From an uncultured Planctomycetaceae bacterium (lineage in GTDB: Bacteria > Planctomycetota > Planctomycetia > Pirellulales > Pirellulaceae), in contig CALBSZ010000469.1 in NCBI GenBank assembly GCA_937967665.1, positions 1 to 23,809 of the forward strand: DNA of 23,809 bases, read 5' to 3'. The first letter of the stretch is position 1; the number at the start of each line of letters is the position of its first letter. The notes under the pieces are model-generated. The model had not been told where the DNA came from, did not search any database, and worked only from the letters and a program-made list of their open reading frames with translations. A program made the position numbers and the translations under genes. Below, piece after piece: positions 1-10,212 of the stretch.

Positions 1-3000
1 TCCGTGGCGACATCACATCGACTTCGATATCGCGCCTGACGTGGTTTAGCTTCGGTGGAGCCACATACGATGCGGACGTCGAATTCGTGAATCTCGACAC
101 GGGTCTCGGCGATGACATTGTGGCTGTGTTAAGCACCAGTGGAACCGCCACGACCACAGTCAACGGCCAGGCCGGCGACGACGATATCTTGATCTCCGGC
201 ATGGGACTTGGCGTGGGAGGAACGCATTTCTTCAACGGCAACGACGGCGACGACTCTTTCGACGTGTCCCTGGATTCTGCCGGCGGCCTGGCTGAAGTCA
301 TTAACATTGACGGGGGCAGCCATACGGTGGGTGCTCGTGACACCGTTCGTATAAATGAAGACAGCGAAGCACAGCGTAACATTACGTTCACGCATACCGG
401 CGCGACGCAGGTCACCGCCGCGGGAATGGGCGCGAACGCGATCATCAACAATTCGGAGAGCGTGCTCTACTTCGGCGGATCGAACGACGACGACAATGTC
501 ACGGTGGTCTCCGACGCCGGCGACGACAAGATCACGGTGGCCCCTTTTGCTTCCGATGCGGCGACCGTCTTCACGGGTGGGAACCCGTTCGACGGGCCAC
601 CTCAGATGTTTGGGTCGCAGTTGCCGGGCGTGGCGGGAGGCAGCTTGCAGGCCGACATCGGCGTCGCGGGCGTGGGCAGCTTGCTCGTCACCGATCCCGC
701 GGGCGCCGACGACGCACTGTACATCTACGGCCGCAGTGAAGGCGGCCTGATCGACCCTGTTGCTGCTGGCGCCGGATTTGATCCGTTTGGCTTCGGCTTC
801 GGCGTGCTCATGCCTATGGTGGGCGTGGGATCCGCTAATGACATCATCGACGTCAGTGACACACAAACAACAATCACCGGCCTGCTGCCGGTCGATTACA
901 ACGCGACTGATTTTCAGCGCACCAATCCAACGCGAGATCCCGCGGTCGTCATCAACTCCGGCCAGGAACAGAACAACGACGGCCGTACCGACACCATCAA
1001 CCTGACTCTTTCCACGGCTTATCGTTTTCAGGTCAATGGCGGCGAGCCCGATCCGGGGTCGACCGGTCCGTTTATGACAGCACCTCCGAATGGCGACGCG
1101 CTAAACGTGATTACGAATAGCGGGATCGACATCTACAGTAACAAAACTTCGCCTCCCGTCGTGACGGTGAATCCGATCGGTGCCGAACTTCCGTTCGGTT
1201 TCAGTTCCATCGAGGCATCTGTATTCACCGTCGGCGATTCCAGCCGCACAGTGAATTTGATCGGGGACAACAACAATACGGTTGCCCAGCCCGACAACTT
1301 CCTGGTCCGGGGTGCCGACGTCGATTCCACCTTCGGCGGCGATGCCGACGGCGCCAATGAGTTCCTGCTGGAAATCAACGGCAGCGCGCCGATTGGGGTG
1401 GCGAACGTTGCCGACTTGAATGTCATCGGTCACGATTTGGTGGATACGCTGGATATCTCCGCCTACGCCGACGATTCCCCGCGCGGTTGGGGGATCGACG
1501 TGTTGTTCGACGAAGGCGCGCCGACGCAAAGTGACGGCGGGCAGGCCGACCTGTTGATCATTCACACCTCGCTATTTGGCGGCGCCGTTTCTGAAGACAT
1601 CGTCATCACACCCGGTGGTCCCGACAGCGGCGAAGTGGTGATTACCAACGGCAGCTTTGGGACGCCGATCGTGGACATCGACTACGTCAACAACACGGAC
1701 ATCATTGTGCTGGACGACGACATGTTCCTGCACGATACGGACACGCTCACCTTACAGGGAACGAGTCCCGACAATCCACCGACCAGCGGCTCCGAAACGT
1801 TCGATGTCGATTTTTCCGCCGCGGGGGCGGTGGCGACGCCGCAGGTCGTGGTGACCGACACGGGGGGCATGATCCTTTACCGTTTGCGCACCATCAACGA
1901 CGGCATGGGGAGCCCCACGTTCACCAACGTCACCTTCCAGGGACTTGCCGGCAGCGACATCTTCAACGTGCCCCCCGAGGCCAATGTGTCGTTACACATC
2001 GACGGTGGCGACCCGATTGGCCAGCTGCAGGGGGCCGGAGACACGCTCAACGTCCTCGCCGGCGGCGCGGCCTTCACCATACAGGATGGTCCCGATGCGG
2101 ACGCGGGTACGGTCAACGTCACCAGCCAGGCCCTTATCAGTTTCGACGAAATCGAAAGCTTGCAAGTCGATTCCCAGGGATTCCTGGCTGCCGACTCGCT
2201 GGAACCGAACGATACGCTCGCCACGGCGACTCCACTTGGTTCGGAGCCGGCCATCACGCTGCTGGAACGTTCGCTACACGCGACCCAAATGCCGAGCGGC
2301 ATGACTCCCTGGGTGGTCAACGCCGATTGGTACAAGATCACCGCCCACGAAACCGGAAAACTGATCATCAATGCGTTTTTCACTGCCGACGGCACTCCCT
2401 TGAATGGAGTCGGCGGCGATGTCGATATCGCGCTGGTCGATGCGGGAAACAATTCCATTGCCAGCGGCACGGCAGCGGCCGCCGGTGAGCAGATTATCGT
2501 TCCTGTGGTGTCGCAGCAAAGCTACTACCTGCAAGTCACCTCGGCAGACGGGGACCAAAACACATACGATTTAGAAATCGAAAACTTCGCGGCTCCTGTC
2601 CCGACGCAACCGGATCTCGTCGATGGCAGCGACACGGGCATGGAGAACGACGATGACGTCACCGCGGACAATACTCCAACCATTGAAGTAACCGCCGACC
2701 TGTCAGACTTTGCCAATATGGGCATCACGATCGATGGAGGCGCGGGCACAGCGGGTGCCGACGTGGTCCTGACGGCTACATCGCAGTCGACCGGCATGGT
2801 GACGACGCTCGATGCGACTCGTGTCCTGGGAACAAACAACAACTTGTGGACCGGCACGTTTGGTGCGCTGGGCAACGGCGATTACGTCGTGGAAGCCTGG
2901 GTGCGCATCGAAGACGGACAAACGCCAGCTGCCGCGGGACGCAGCCTTATCGGAGCACCGCTAACCATCACGATTGATGCGACGGCGCCGGCGGCGCCCA

Positions 3001-6000
3001 CAACGCCGGACATGCTTACTTCCAGCGACGATGGAGTTTCCAGTACGGACAACATCACCTCGCTGCATGCTCCGGCCTTCTCCGGGTTCGGCGCGGCGAA
3101 CACGCAGGTTCGCCTGTTCGCCAACGGCTCGCTTGTCGGGCAGAGTACCGTGACGACTTCTGGAGTGTGGGAGATCACCAGCGAACCTCTGGGCAACGGG
3201 GCGTACAACATTGTGGCGGAACTGGAAGACGCGGCCGGCAACATCAGCGCGCAGAGTTTGCCCCTGGCGATCATTGTGGATCCTTCCGAACCGAATGATA
3301 CCATCGGCACGGCGACAGCACTCGGCAGCCTCGACCAGGTTACGGTGAGCCGCGCCAACCTGCATGGCATGACCGATACCGACGTGTATGCAAGCACGGC
3401 CCACGATACGCGTAAATCACTTGTCAACGCGTTGTTTGCCGACGCCGGCGGCAATGTCGAGCTGGCGATCCAGGATGCGGCAGGAAATGCGATCGCCAGT
3501 TCGAACTCGACCACCGACAATGAAAACCTGGTCATCCCTGTCGTTGCGCAGCAGACGTACTATGTGGTCCTAACCTTGGCGGACGATCCCGATGCGGCAA
3601 CGGATCCAGGAAATCTTTACGATCTGGAAATCGAGAACTTCGCAGCTCCCATTCCCACGCAGCCCGACCTTGTCGATGGCAGTGATACGGGTGCCAGCAA
3701 CAGCGACGACGTCACCGCGGACAACACCCCCACGATCGAAGTCACTGCCGACCTGACGGACTTTGCGAATATGGGGATCACGGTCGACGGCGGCGCGGGA
3801 ACGGCTGGCGCGGACGTCGTCCTCACCGCTACTTCGCAGTCCAGTGGAGCCGTCACGACGCTGGACGCCACTCGCGTGCTGGCGACTAACAACAACCTGT
3901 GGACGGGAGCCTTCGGCGTTTTAGCGCCCGGGGAATACGTCATTGAAGCCTGGGCGCGCATTGAAGATGGTGCGATGACTGCCGCGGTTGGCCGCAGCCC
4001 GATCGGCGAACCCCTGGTCATCACCATCGACCCAACCCCTCCCGCGGCACCGACAACACCCGACCTGCTCGATACCAGCGACACGTTTGACGACGTGGTC
4101 GGACTCTTGGGTGCGGGTACGATCGGCAATTCGGCGGACAATGTCACTTCGATCAGTCAGGTTGCCGTCACTGGGTTCGGGGAACCCAACAATTCGGTTC
4201 GCGTGTTTGCGGATGGTCTCCTGGTTGGCCAAGGTGTCGTTACCACGAGTGGTCTCTGGGAGATTACGACGGAGCCATTGCGTGACGGCGTACGCTCCTT
4301 GACGGCGCGTTTGGAAGATGCTGCTGGGAATATCAGTGCCTTAAGTGCGCCGCTGTCGGTCACGGTCGATTCGCTTTCGCCGCAGCGCCCGACGCTCAAT
4401 CTGATCACGGCTCACGACAGCGGATCATCCAGCCTGGACAACGTCACCAACGCGGCGAATCCGCTGAGCTTCCAGGTAACGGCGGAAGTGGGATCGCGCG
4501 TGTTGATCAAAAACGGTGAAAAGGTCATTGACGATTATGTGCAGGGCACGTTGACGGACACACGTTCGATCATTCTGGCCGCCGATGGTACGCACCTCCT
4601 CAGTGCCGAAGCATTTGATGCGGCTGGCAATCGTAGTGCTCAATCCGAAGAACTCAATGTCACCATCGACCGCGCCGTACCGGTAGATCCGGCGGCACCA
4701 AACCTGCTTGACGCCAGCGACACGGGAACGGACAACACGGACAATGTGACGAACCTGCGTCAACCCGCTTTCGGCGGAACGACGGAGGCCAATGCCCTCG
4801 TGCGGCTCTTTGCCAACGGCGAACAAGTCGGAGCCACCGTGGCGAATACGGACGGCACCTGGGAGATCACGTCCGAACCGTTGGAAGATGGTTCGTACAT
4901 CATTGCCGTCGACGTCGAAGACCTGGCCGGCAACGTCAATAGCAGCCGCACCAATACGCTGACCCTGTGGGTCGACGCTACCGCGCCGCAGCGTCCCACT
5001 TTGGACCTTCCCGCGGCCAATGACACGGGGATGAGCAACCTGGACAACGTCACTTTCTTCGCCAACCCGATCCCCTTTACCGTCACGGTGGACGAAGGGG
5101 AAAACGTGACAGATCCTCCGTTCGGCCCGATGACCGTGGTCATCAAGGACGGCAACAACGTCATTGATACGTTTACTTCCACGGGCGGAGCGACCACGCG
5201 CACGCTGGCGCTGGCGGACGGTACTCATTTGTTGAGTGTCGAAGCAACGGACGATGCCGGCAACCGCAGTGTGCAGAGCGAAGAGCTCGTCGTCACGGTC
5301 GACCGCGGGGTCCCGGCGGCGCCGGTCATTGATTTGCTCGCGGCCAGTGACGACGGCCCGTCCAGCTTTGACAACATCACCAGCAAGATGCAACCGGCCT
5401 TTGCCGGCACCGTGGAACCCAATGCGAAGGTTCGCCTGTTCGCCGACGGCGAACTGGTCGGTCACACCGTCGCCAACAGCGATGGATCCTGGGAAATCAC
5501 CATTGAACCGATCGGCAACGGCATCTACGACATCACGGGCGTTCAAGAGGACCTGGCGGGGAATATCAGCGCGCTGTCCGCGCCGCTGACAATCATCGTC
5601 GATCCCTTTGAACCGAATAACACGCTGCTGAATCCCACCATTCTCGGCAGCGAGTCGATCGTGACCTTGAACCGCGTGACCCTGCATGACGTCAGTGACT
5701 TCGACTTCTATCAGATCACGGCTCACGACACGGGCAAGTTGATTATCAATACATACTTTTCCGACGCCGCGGGAGATGTCGACATTGTGGTTTCGGACGT
5801 CAACGGCACCGTGCTGGGGCTGGCGACCTCCGTCACCGACAACGAGCAAGTCATCATTCCCGTTGTCGGGCAACAGCGATACTACGTACGCGTGGACCTG
5901 GTGGATGACCCGGACGCGGCGACGGAGCAGGGCAACCTGTACGACCTGGAGATCGAAAACTTCGCGGCGCCCATTCCCGCTGTTCCGATCCTCAGTCCGG

Positions 6001-9000
6001 CCAGCGATACCGGCATGATGAGCAACGACAACATCACCAACGACACGACGCCCACGTTCTTTATTCAGGACGACCTGGCCGAATTCGATGCGATGGGAAT
6101 TCCCATTGATCAAGGAACCGCCGCGGCCGGTGCCGAAGTCATACTCGGGTTCACCAACATAGCGACCGGTGTTCAGACGACAGTTGAGGCGAATCGGGTT
6201 GCGGCGGCGAATTCCACGTTCTGGAGTGCCACGCCCGGCGTGCTGGCGGAAGGGGTTTACACCGTGCAGGCTTGGACACGGATCCAGGATGGTGTTAGTC
6301 GGGTCGGACGCAGTCCGCTCGGCGAGCCGATGCTGCTGACGATCGACTTGACCGTGTTCGGCGACGTGCCGGATCTGCTGCCATCCAGCGATACAGGAAT
6401 GGACAACACGGATCACGTCACCAACAAGATGAGCCCGGCTTTCTTCGGGACCGCCGAACCCGGTTCCAAAGTCCGCATCCTGGCCGATGGCGGCATCATT
6501 GGTGAAGGTATCACCACCACCGATGGGCGCTGGGAAGTCACCGTCGAACCGCTTCGTGACGGCGAGTATGTCATTACCGGGGAATTCGAAGACCTGGCGG
6601 GGAACGTGTTTGTCAGTGCCGCCATGACTCCCAACCTGATCATCGACACCTACGAGCCCAACACGCCGTACCTGGATCTGCTGACCGACGACGGACACAG
6701 CCCCTTCGACAACATCACCAGCGACACGACTCCCGATTTTGAAATGATCGGCAACGATACGCTCGATGGCGGCGCAAATCCGTTTTCTCACGACGTCAAA
6801 TACCGGCTCTACTGGCGTCCCGGACATGCTCCAGGGGTTGCGGGAACCGGCGAAGTACTGGTGTACGATTCCTTTGCCGAATTCTCAGATTTTACGACTG
6901 CCGGGACGCTCACGCGGACCATCACGACCGAACTCAACAACTCCCTGGGCACTCCGTTTCCCGACGGATTTCACAACTTCAAGCTGGAAGTGGAAGACCG
7001 CGCGGGTAACATCAGCCACGACTTCCTGCTGAACGTAGAATTTGATTCAAGCACCGTGACGCCGAGTATCGACTTGATTGCGTCCAGCGACACGGGCATG
7101 TTTGATGACGACAACGTCACCAGCAAGATGTCTCCTGCCTTTAGTGGTCGAGCCGAAGCCGACGCCATCGTCCGCGTTTACGCCACCAACGTGATCACCG
7201 GGATCACGCAGCTCGTCGGCGAAGGTGTTGTCGGAACGGATCTGTCCGATGTTCAGCCTCCCGCGGTCACCATCAACGGTGTCGTCATCGACGGACTGCC
7301 GGACGACAGGCTGGGAATCTGGGAAGTCACGGTGGAACCAATGGCCGACGGGGTCTACGACTTTGTGGCCGAGACGGAAGATTGGGCCGGCAACGTGGCG
7401 CTCAGAGCAACGTTACGTGTCGAAATCGATACGATCGAACCGAACACGGCATTCCTGGACTTGATTGAAAGCAACGACAGCGGACGCCATGACGACGACA
7501 ACGTCACCAACGTAAACACGCCGACGTTCACGATGACCACGCATGATGCGAATCTGGCATTCCACAACGCTTTTGCCGCAAATCAGGAGTACTTGAAATT
7601 CCGGGTTTATGACCGGTTGGAGCAATCCAATGAAATCCTGATCTACAACTCAGCGACGGATGCGGCAATCGGCGGCGGCGATGGTTTTACGAACCTCACT
7701 ATCCTGACGGAATTGATCACGCAGCAGGTCGGAGGCACGCTGGCGGACGGCATCCACAACTTCAAGCTTGAAGTGGAAGACCGCGCCGGAAATATCAGCC
7801 GCGACTTCCTGCTGGATGTTCTGATTGATACGGTGGCGCCTCCTGTTGTGTTCGGTTTGGACACGGTCGTGGATGACGGCATCGATCCGTCCACCAGCGA
7901 TACGGGCGTCCCGGGACATCCGACCACGTTGACCGATCGCATTACGGCGGACACGGAAACGGGCTTTTGGGGTACGGCTGAAGCCAACGCCATTGTGCGG
8001 TTGTATGCCGACGGCAACACCAACAACCTCATTAACAATCCGACCGAGTTCGCGTTGACCGTCGCCGATCCACAGAACGGTGATGAAGCATTCATTGGGC
8101 AATGGGGTGCCGCATTCATCCGCGACTTGAACGACCCCGGTTGGTTCAACCTGGACGGAGTGCGGGAGATTCTCGTCACAGCCGAGGACCTCGCTGGCAA
8201 CGTCAATACGGTGAACGACGGTGTCGGCGATGCGGCTCAGATGATTGACATATTCATCGATACGCAAGGCCCGCGAGTCAGCAATGTGCAGGTAACCGAC
8301 GACCTCAATTACAACCTGTTCGATCACAAGGACAATCCAGACGGTAGCCTCGTGCCGACGCCGTTGGTGAATGGCCTCACCATTTCGATCAGCGACTTCC
8401 CGAACCGCCTGGCGGCTGCTCCGGGAACGTACGATGCCTTGCAGGATCCGGGGCTCGACCCCGCCGAAGATCCAGGCAACTACTTGCTGGTTGGTGATGC
8501 CAATGGCATTATTCCCATCCAAAGTGTCACGTTCACATCCACCGACATCAACGGTAGTGGAGCGGCGACAGGAACGATTTCACTCACGTTCGCCAACCCA
8601 CTGCCGGACGACCGCTTCACACTCACGATCCGCGATTCGCTGGTCGATCCCGCCGGTAACGCCCTGGACGGCGAATCGAACAGCGACGAACCACAAGGCG
8701 GTCCGACGTTCAATAGCGGCGACGGCAATCCCGGCGGCGACTTTGTGGCTCGCTTCACCGTCGATTCACGCCCCGAAATCGGCGTTTGGGGAGCGGGGAG
8801 CGCGTGGGTCGATACCAACGGGAACTTCAGTTGGGACCCAATCAACCTTGATTTCACAAACCGTGACATTACCTACGCGTTTGGCATTGGCAACGTCAAC
8901 GTCGGCGATAAGGCATTGACTACGGACGATTTCTTTGCGGGTAATTTCCGGAGCGGCAATGTCGCGGATGGCTTTGACAAACTGGCAGTTTACGGCCAGA

Positions 9001-10148
9001 TTGGTGGTGGCGGCCCGTTCCGTTTCCTGATTGATACTGACAACGACGGTAAGCCTAATATTAATGCCTCCCAGGGTTTAAGCGGCTTTACCTCACAGCA
9101 GCTCAACGGCCTACCCGTCGCAGGCGATTTTGCCCCGACCGACGGCGACGAAGTGGGTATTTTCAACGGTACCGAATGGTTGCTGGATACTAACGGCGAC
9201 TACGTGTTGGACGCGGCCATTCCCTCGGCGATCCAGGGCTATCCTATTGTCGGCGACTTCGATGGCGATGGGCTCGACGATCTCGGCACTTGGCAAAACG
9301 ACCAGTTCCGTTTTGACCTGGCAAGCGACGGATTTGGTGATCTAGATGCTTTCATCAACTTTGGTTTTATTGGTGGGCGGGAAAGACCTGTCGCTGCCGA
9401 CATGGACCAGGACGGGATTGACGACATTGGCCTTTGGGTGCCGGATCGCACGGGAGTAAATGTTAACGAGGGAGCGGAATGGTACTTCCTTATTTCGGCC
9501 GATCCAAATGGTCTCAACCGAGTTGCCAGCACCGTCAACACACTGAACCATGCATTCGAGCCCATCCCGTTTGGCAATGACATCTATGCAAGTTTCGCCA
9601 ACGAATTCTCTTTACCATTGGTGGGTAACTTCGATCCGCCACCAACGACGAGTGGAACCGACAGTACGGTAGAACTTGTCGGCCACACCAACTTCGATAA
9701 CCCTGCCGACGTCAACGACGACGGCGAGATAACTCCGCAAGACGCGATCATCCTGATCAACGATCAGAACCTCCATGGTTCCAGGACACTCACTGGCAAC
9801 GCCACGAAAGCGCCCTACCTGGACGTTAACATGGACGGCAAGGCGACGCCGGCCGACGTCCTGTTAGTGATCAACCGCCTGAACAACACGGCCGACGGTG
9901 GTGAAGCGGAAGCGGACATCGTCGTCTTGCAAACGGTCAAAACCACGACCCTCGTCAACGAAGGCGCTGCGAGCGCGGACGAAACTGTCGTCCAGCCGGT
10001 TGCCGTTGCCAAGCCGCTGTTCAAGACGCCCGTCGATGTTGTTGTGGAGAGCGAGATCGAGTCGATCCTGGGCGACATCGCGGACGACGTCGGTCGACCT
10101 CGCACCGACGAATCCATCGTCGACAGCCTGTTCGCCGGCCTCGGTTAG
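1..10148 (+). CDS. Giant secreted modular Ig-like/PPC/dockerin protein (5' end missing)
   Basis: The reading frame is open from the left edge, so the gene starts outside the window; the GTG at 87 is only the first in-frame start-like codon. Residue numbers count from that codon. Residues 1-700 are Asp/Gly/Asn-rich and beta-helix-like, with GDD motifs reminiscent of calcium-binding repeats. Three PPC-like modules begin near 2202, 3286 and 5611, each opening with EPN[DN]T and closing with YDLEIENFAAP. Fourteen Ig-like modules carry an SDTG...DN[IV]T signature. FG-GAP-like loops such as GDFDGDGLDD lie around residues 2900-3170. A type I dockerin has two calcium loops, at residues 3208 (DVNDDGEITPQDA) and 3246 (DVNMDGKATPADV). 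A tail of about 80 residues follows, with no LPXTG or PEP-CTERM signal seen. It is probably a surface or extracellular adhesion or scaffold protein; no enzyme domain is visible. The signal peptide must lie outside the window. Confidence 0.93.
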   Translation, partial: RGDITSTSISRLTWFSFGGATYDADVEFVNLDTGLGDDIVAVLSTSGTATTTVNGQAGDDDILISGMGLGVGGTHFFNGNDGDDSFDVSLDSAGGLAEVINIDGGSHTVGARDTVRINEDSEAQRNITFTHTGATQVTAAGMGANAIINNSESVLYFGGSNDDDNVTVVSDAGDDKITVAPFASDAATVFTGGNPFDGPPQMFGSQLPGVAGGSLQADIGVAGVGSLLVTDPAGADDALYIYGRSEGGLIDPVAAGAGFDPFGFGFGVLMPMVGVGSANDIIDVSDTQTTITGLLPVDYNATDFQRTNPTRDPAVVINSGQEQNNDGRTDTINLTLSTAYRFQVNGGEPDPGSTGPFMTAPPNGDALNVITNSGIDIYSNKTSPPVVTVNPIGAELPFGFSSIEASVFTVGDSSRTVNLIGDNNNTVAQPDNFLVRGADVDSTFGGDADGANEFLLEINGSAPIGVANVADLNVIGHDLVDTLDISAYADDSPRGWGIDVLFDEGAPTQSDGGQADLLIIHTSLFGGAVSEDIVITPGGPDSGEVVITNGSFGTPIVDIDYVNNTDIIVLDDDMFLHDTDTLTLQGTSPDNPPTSGSETFDVDFSAAGAVATPQVVVTDTGGMILYRLRTINDGMGSPTFTNVTFQGLAGSDIFNVPPEANVSLHIDGGDPIGQLQGAGDTLNVLAGGAAFTIQDGPDADAGTVNVTSQALISFDEIESLQVDSQGFLAADSLEPNDTLATATPLGSEPAITLLERSLHATQMPSGMTPWVVNADWYKITAHETGKLIINAFFTADGTPLNGVGGDVDIALVDAGNNSIASGTAAAAGEQIIVPVVSQQSYYLQVTSADGDQNTYDLEIENFAAPVPTQPDLVDGSDTGMENDDDVTADNTPTIEVTADLSDFANMGITIDGGAGTAGADVVLTATSQSTGMVTTLDATRVLGTNNNLWTGTFGALGNGDYVVEAWVRIEDGQTPAAAGRSLIGAPLTITIDATAPAAPTTPDMLTSSDDGVSSTDNITSLHAPAFSGFGAANTQVRLFANGSLVGQSTVTTSGVWEITSEPLGNGAYNIVAELEDAAGNISAQSLPLAIIVDPSEPNDTIGTATALGSLDQVTVSRANLHGMTDTDVYASTAHDTRKSLVNALFADAGGNVELAIQDAAGNAIASSNSTTDNENLVIPVVAQQTYYVVLTLADDPDAATDPGNLYDLEIENFAAPIPTQPDLVDGSDTGASNSDDVTADNTPTIEVTADLTDFANMGITVDGGAGTAGADVVLTATSQSSGAVTTLDATRVLATNNNLWTGAFGVLAPGEYVIEAWARIEDGAMTAAVGRSPIGEPLVITIDPTPPAAPTTPDLLDTSDTFDDVVGLLGAGTIGNSADNVTSISQVAVTGFGEPNNSVRVFADGLLVGQGVVTTSGLWEITTEPLRDGVRSLTARLEDAAGNISALSAPLSVTVDSLSPQRPTLNLITAHDSGSSSLDNVTNAANPLSFQVTAEVGSRVLIKNGEKVIDDYVQGTLTDTRSIILAADGTHLLSAEAFDAAGNRSAQSEELNVTIDRAVPVDPAAPNLLDASDTGTDNTDNVTNLRQPAFGGTTEANALVRLFANGEQVGATVANTDGTWEITSEPLEDGSYIIAVDVEDLAGNVNSSRTNTLTLWVDATAPQRPTLDLPAANDTGMSNLDNVTFFANPIPFTVTVDEGENVTDPPFGPMTVVIKDGNNVIDTFTSTGGATTRTLALADGTHLLSVEATDDAGNRSVQSEELVVTVDRGVPAAPVIDLLAASDDGPSSFDNITSKMQPAFAGTVEPNAKVRLFADGELVGHTVANSDGSWEITIEPIGNGIYDITGVQEDLAGNISALSAPLTIIVDPFEPNNTLLNPTILGSESIVTLNRVTLHDVSDFDFYQITAHDTGKLIINTYFSDAAGDVDIVVSDVNGTVLGLATSVTDNEQVIIPVVGQQRYYVRVDLVDDPDAATEQGNLYDLEIENFAAPIPAVPILSPASDTGMMSNDNITNDTTPTFFIQDDLAEFDAMGIPIDQGTAAAGAEVILGFTNIATGVQTTVEANRVAAANSTFWSATPGVLAEGVYTVQAWTRIQDGVSRVGRSPLGEPMLLTIDLTVFGDVPDLLPSSDTGMDNTDHVTNKMSPAFFGTAEPGSKVRILADGGIIGEGITTTDGRWEVTVEPLRDGEYVITGEFEDLAGNVFVSAAMTPNLIIDTYEPNTPYLDLLTDDGHSPFDNITSDTTPDFEMIGNDTLDGGANPFSHDVKYRLYWRPGHAPGVAGTGEVLVYDSFAEFSDFTTAGTLTRTITTELNNSLGTPFPDGFHNFKLEVEDRAGNISHDFLLNVEFDSSTVTPSIDLIASSDTGMFDDDNVTSKMSPAFSGRAEADAIVRVYATNVITGITQLVGEGVVGTDLSDVQPPAVTINGVVIDGLPDDRLGIWEVTVEPMADGVYDFVAETEDWAGNVALRATLRVEIDTIEPNTAFLDLIESNDSGRHDDDNVTNVNTPTFTMTTHDANLAFHNAFAANQEYLKFRVYDRLEQSNEILIYNSATDAAIGGGDGFTNLTILTELITQQVGGTLADGIHNFKLEVEDRAGNISRDFLLDVLIDTVAPPVVFGLDTVVDDGIDPSTSDTGVPGHPTTLTDRITADTETGFWGTAEANAIVRLYADGNTNNLINNPTEFALTVADPQNGDEAFIGQWGAAFIRDLNDPGWFNLDGVREILVTAEDLAGNVNTVNDGVGDAAQMIDIFIDTQGPRVSNVQVTDDLNYNLFDHKDNPDGSLVPTPLVNGLTISISDFPNRLAAAPGTYDALQDPGLDPAEDPGNYLLVGDANGIIPIQSVTFTSTDINGSGAATGTISLTFANPLPDDRFTLTIRDSLVDPAGNALDGESNSDEPQGGPTFNSGDGNPGGDFVARFTVDSRPEIGVWGAGSAWVDTNGNFSWDPINLDFTNRDITYAFGIGNVNVGDKALTTDDFFAGNFRSGNVADGFDKLAVYGQIGGGGPFRFLIDTDNDGKPNINASQGLSGFTSQQLNGLPVAGDFAPTDGDEVGIFNGTEWLLDTNGDYVLDAAIPSAIQGYPIVGDFDGDGLDDLGTWQNDQFRFDLASDGFGDLDAFINFGFIGGRERPVAADMDQDGIDDIGLWVPDRTGVNVNEGAEWYFLISADPNGLNRVASTVNTLNHAFEPIPFGNDIYASFANEFSLPLVGNFDPPPTTSGTDSTVELVGHTNFDNPADVNDDGEITPQDAIILINDQNLHGSRTLTGNATKAPYLDVNMDGKATPADVLLVINRLNNTADGGEAEADIVVLQTVKTTTLVNEGAASADETVVQPVAVAKPLFKTPVDVVVESEIESILGDIADDVGRPRTDESIVDSLFAGLG
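2202..8275 (+). repeat. Alternating Ig-like/PPC-like protein repeat array inside the giant gene
   Basis: These are coding repeats at protein level. Fourteen Ig-like modules of roughly 90-140 residues start near 2620, 3015, 3675, 4065, 4400, 4706, 5010, 5335, 5995, 6375, 6675, 7075, 7460 and 7870. Even-numbered modules share one type (A): AxVRLFADG, then WEIT.EPL.DG. Odd-numbered modules fall into three other types: D (1, 3, 9; NNNLWTG in 1 and 3, and VxEAW or VQAW), B (5, 7; DGTHLLS) and C (11, 13; HNFKLEVEDRAGNIS). A PPC-like module precedes each D module. The types are my own labels from reading the translation, and module borders are approximate. Confidence 0.8.
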
Positions 10149-10154
10149 CAACGC

Positions 10155-10170
10155 GCAAACAATCGTTTGC
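10155..10170. terminator. Small hairpin just after the giant gene
   Basis: A perfect 6-bp stem, GCAAAC and GTTTGC, encloses the loop AATC seven bases after the TAG stop of the giant gene. No T-tract follows, so it is a weak terminator candidate at best. It could equally be a 3'-end stabilising hairpin or chance. Confidence 0.3.
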
Positions 10171-10212
10171 CGTGTTCGCGATGCTCGCCATTTACGAGAA
10201 GCGATTTGAGTA

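Noticed and set aside
129..866. A 245-codon minus-strand frame and similar long frames opposite the giant gene (for example 19950-21851 opposite the envelope protein)
   Set aside because: They have His/Arg/Val-rich shadow composition, no domain motifs and no ribosome binding site; the opposite strand has recognisable domains.
4425..6827. An 800-codon open frame on the minus strand inside the giant gene
   Set aside because: It is antisense to a repeat array with a clear protein reading. Stop-free antisense frames are expected from GAC/GTC/ACC-rich codon use, and its translation repeats only because the sense strand does.
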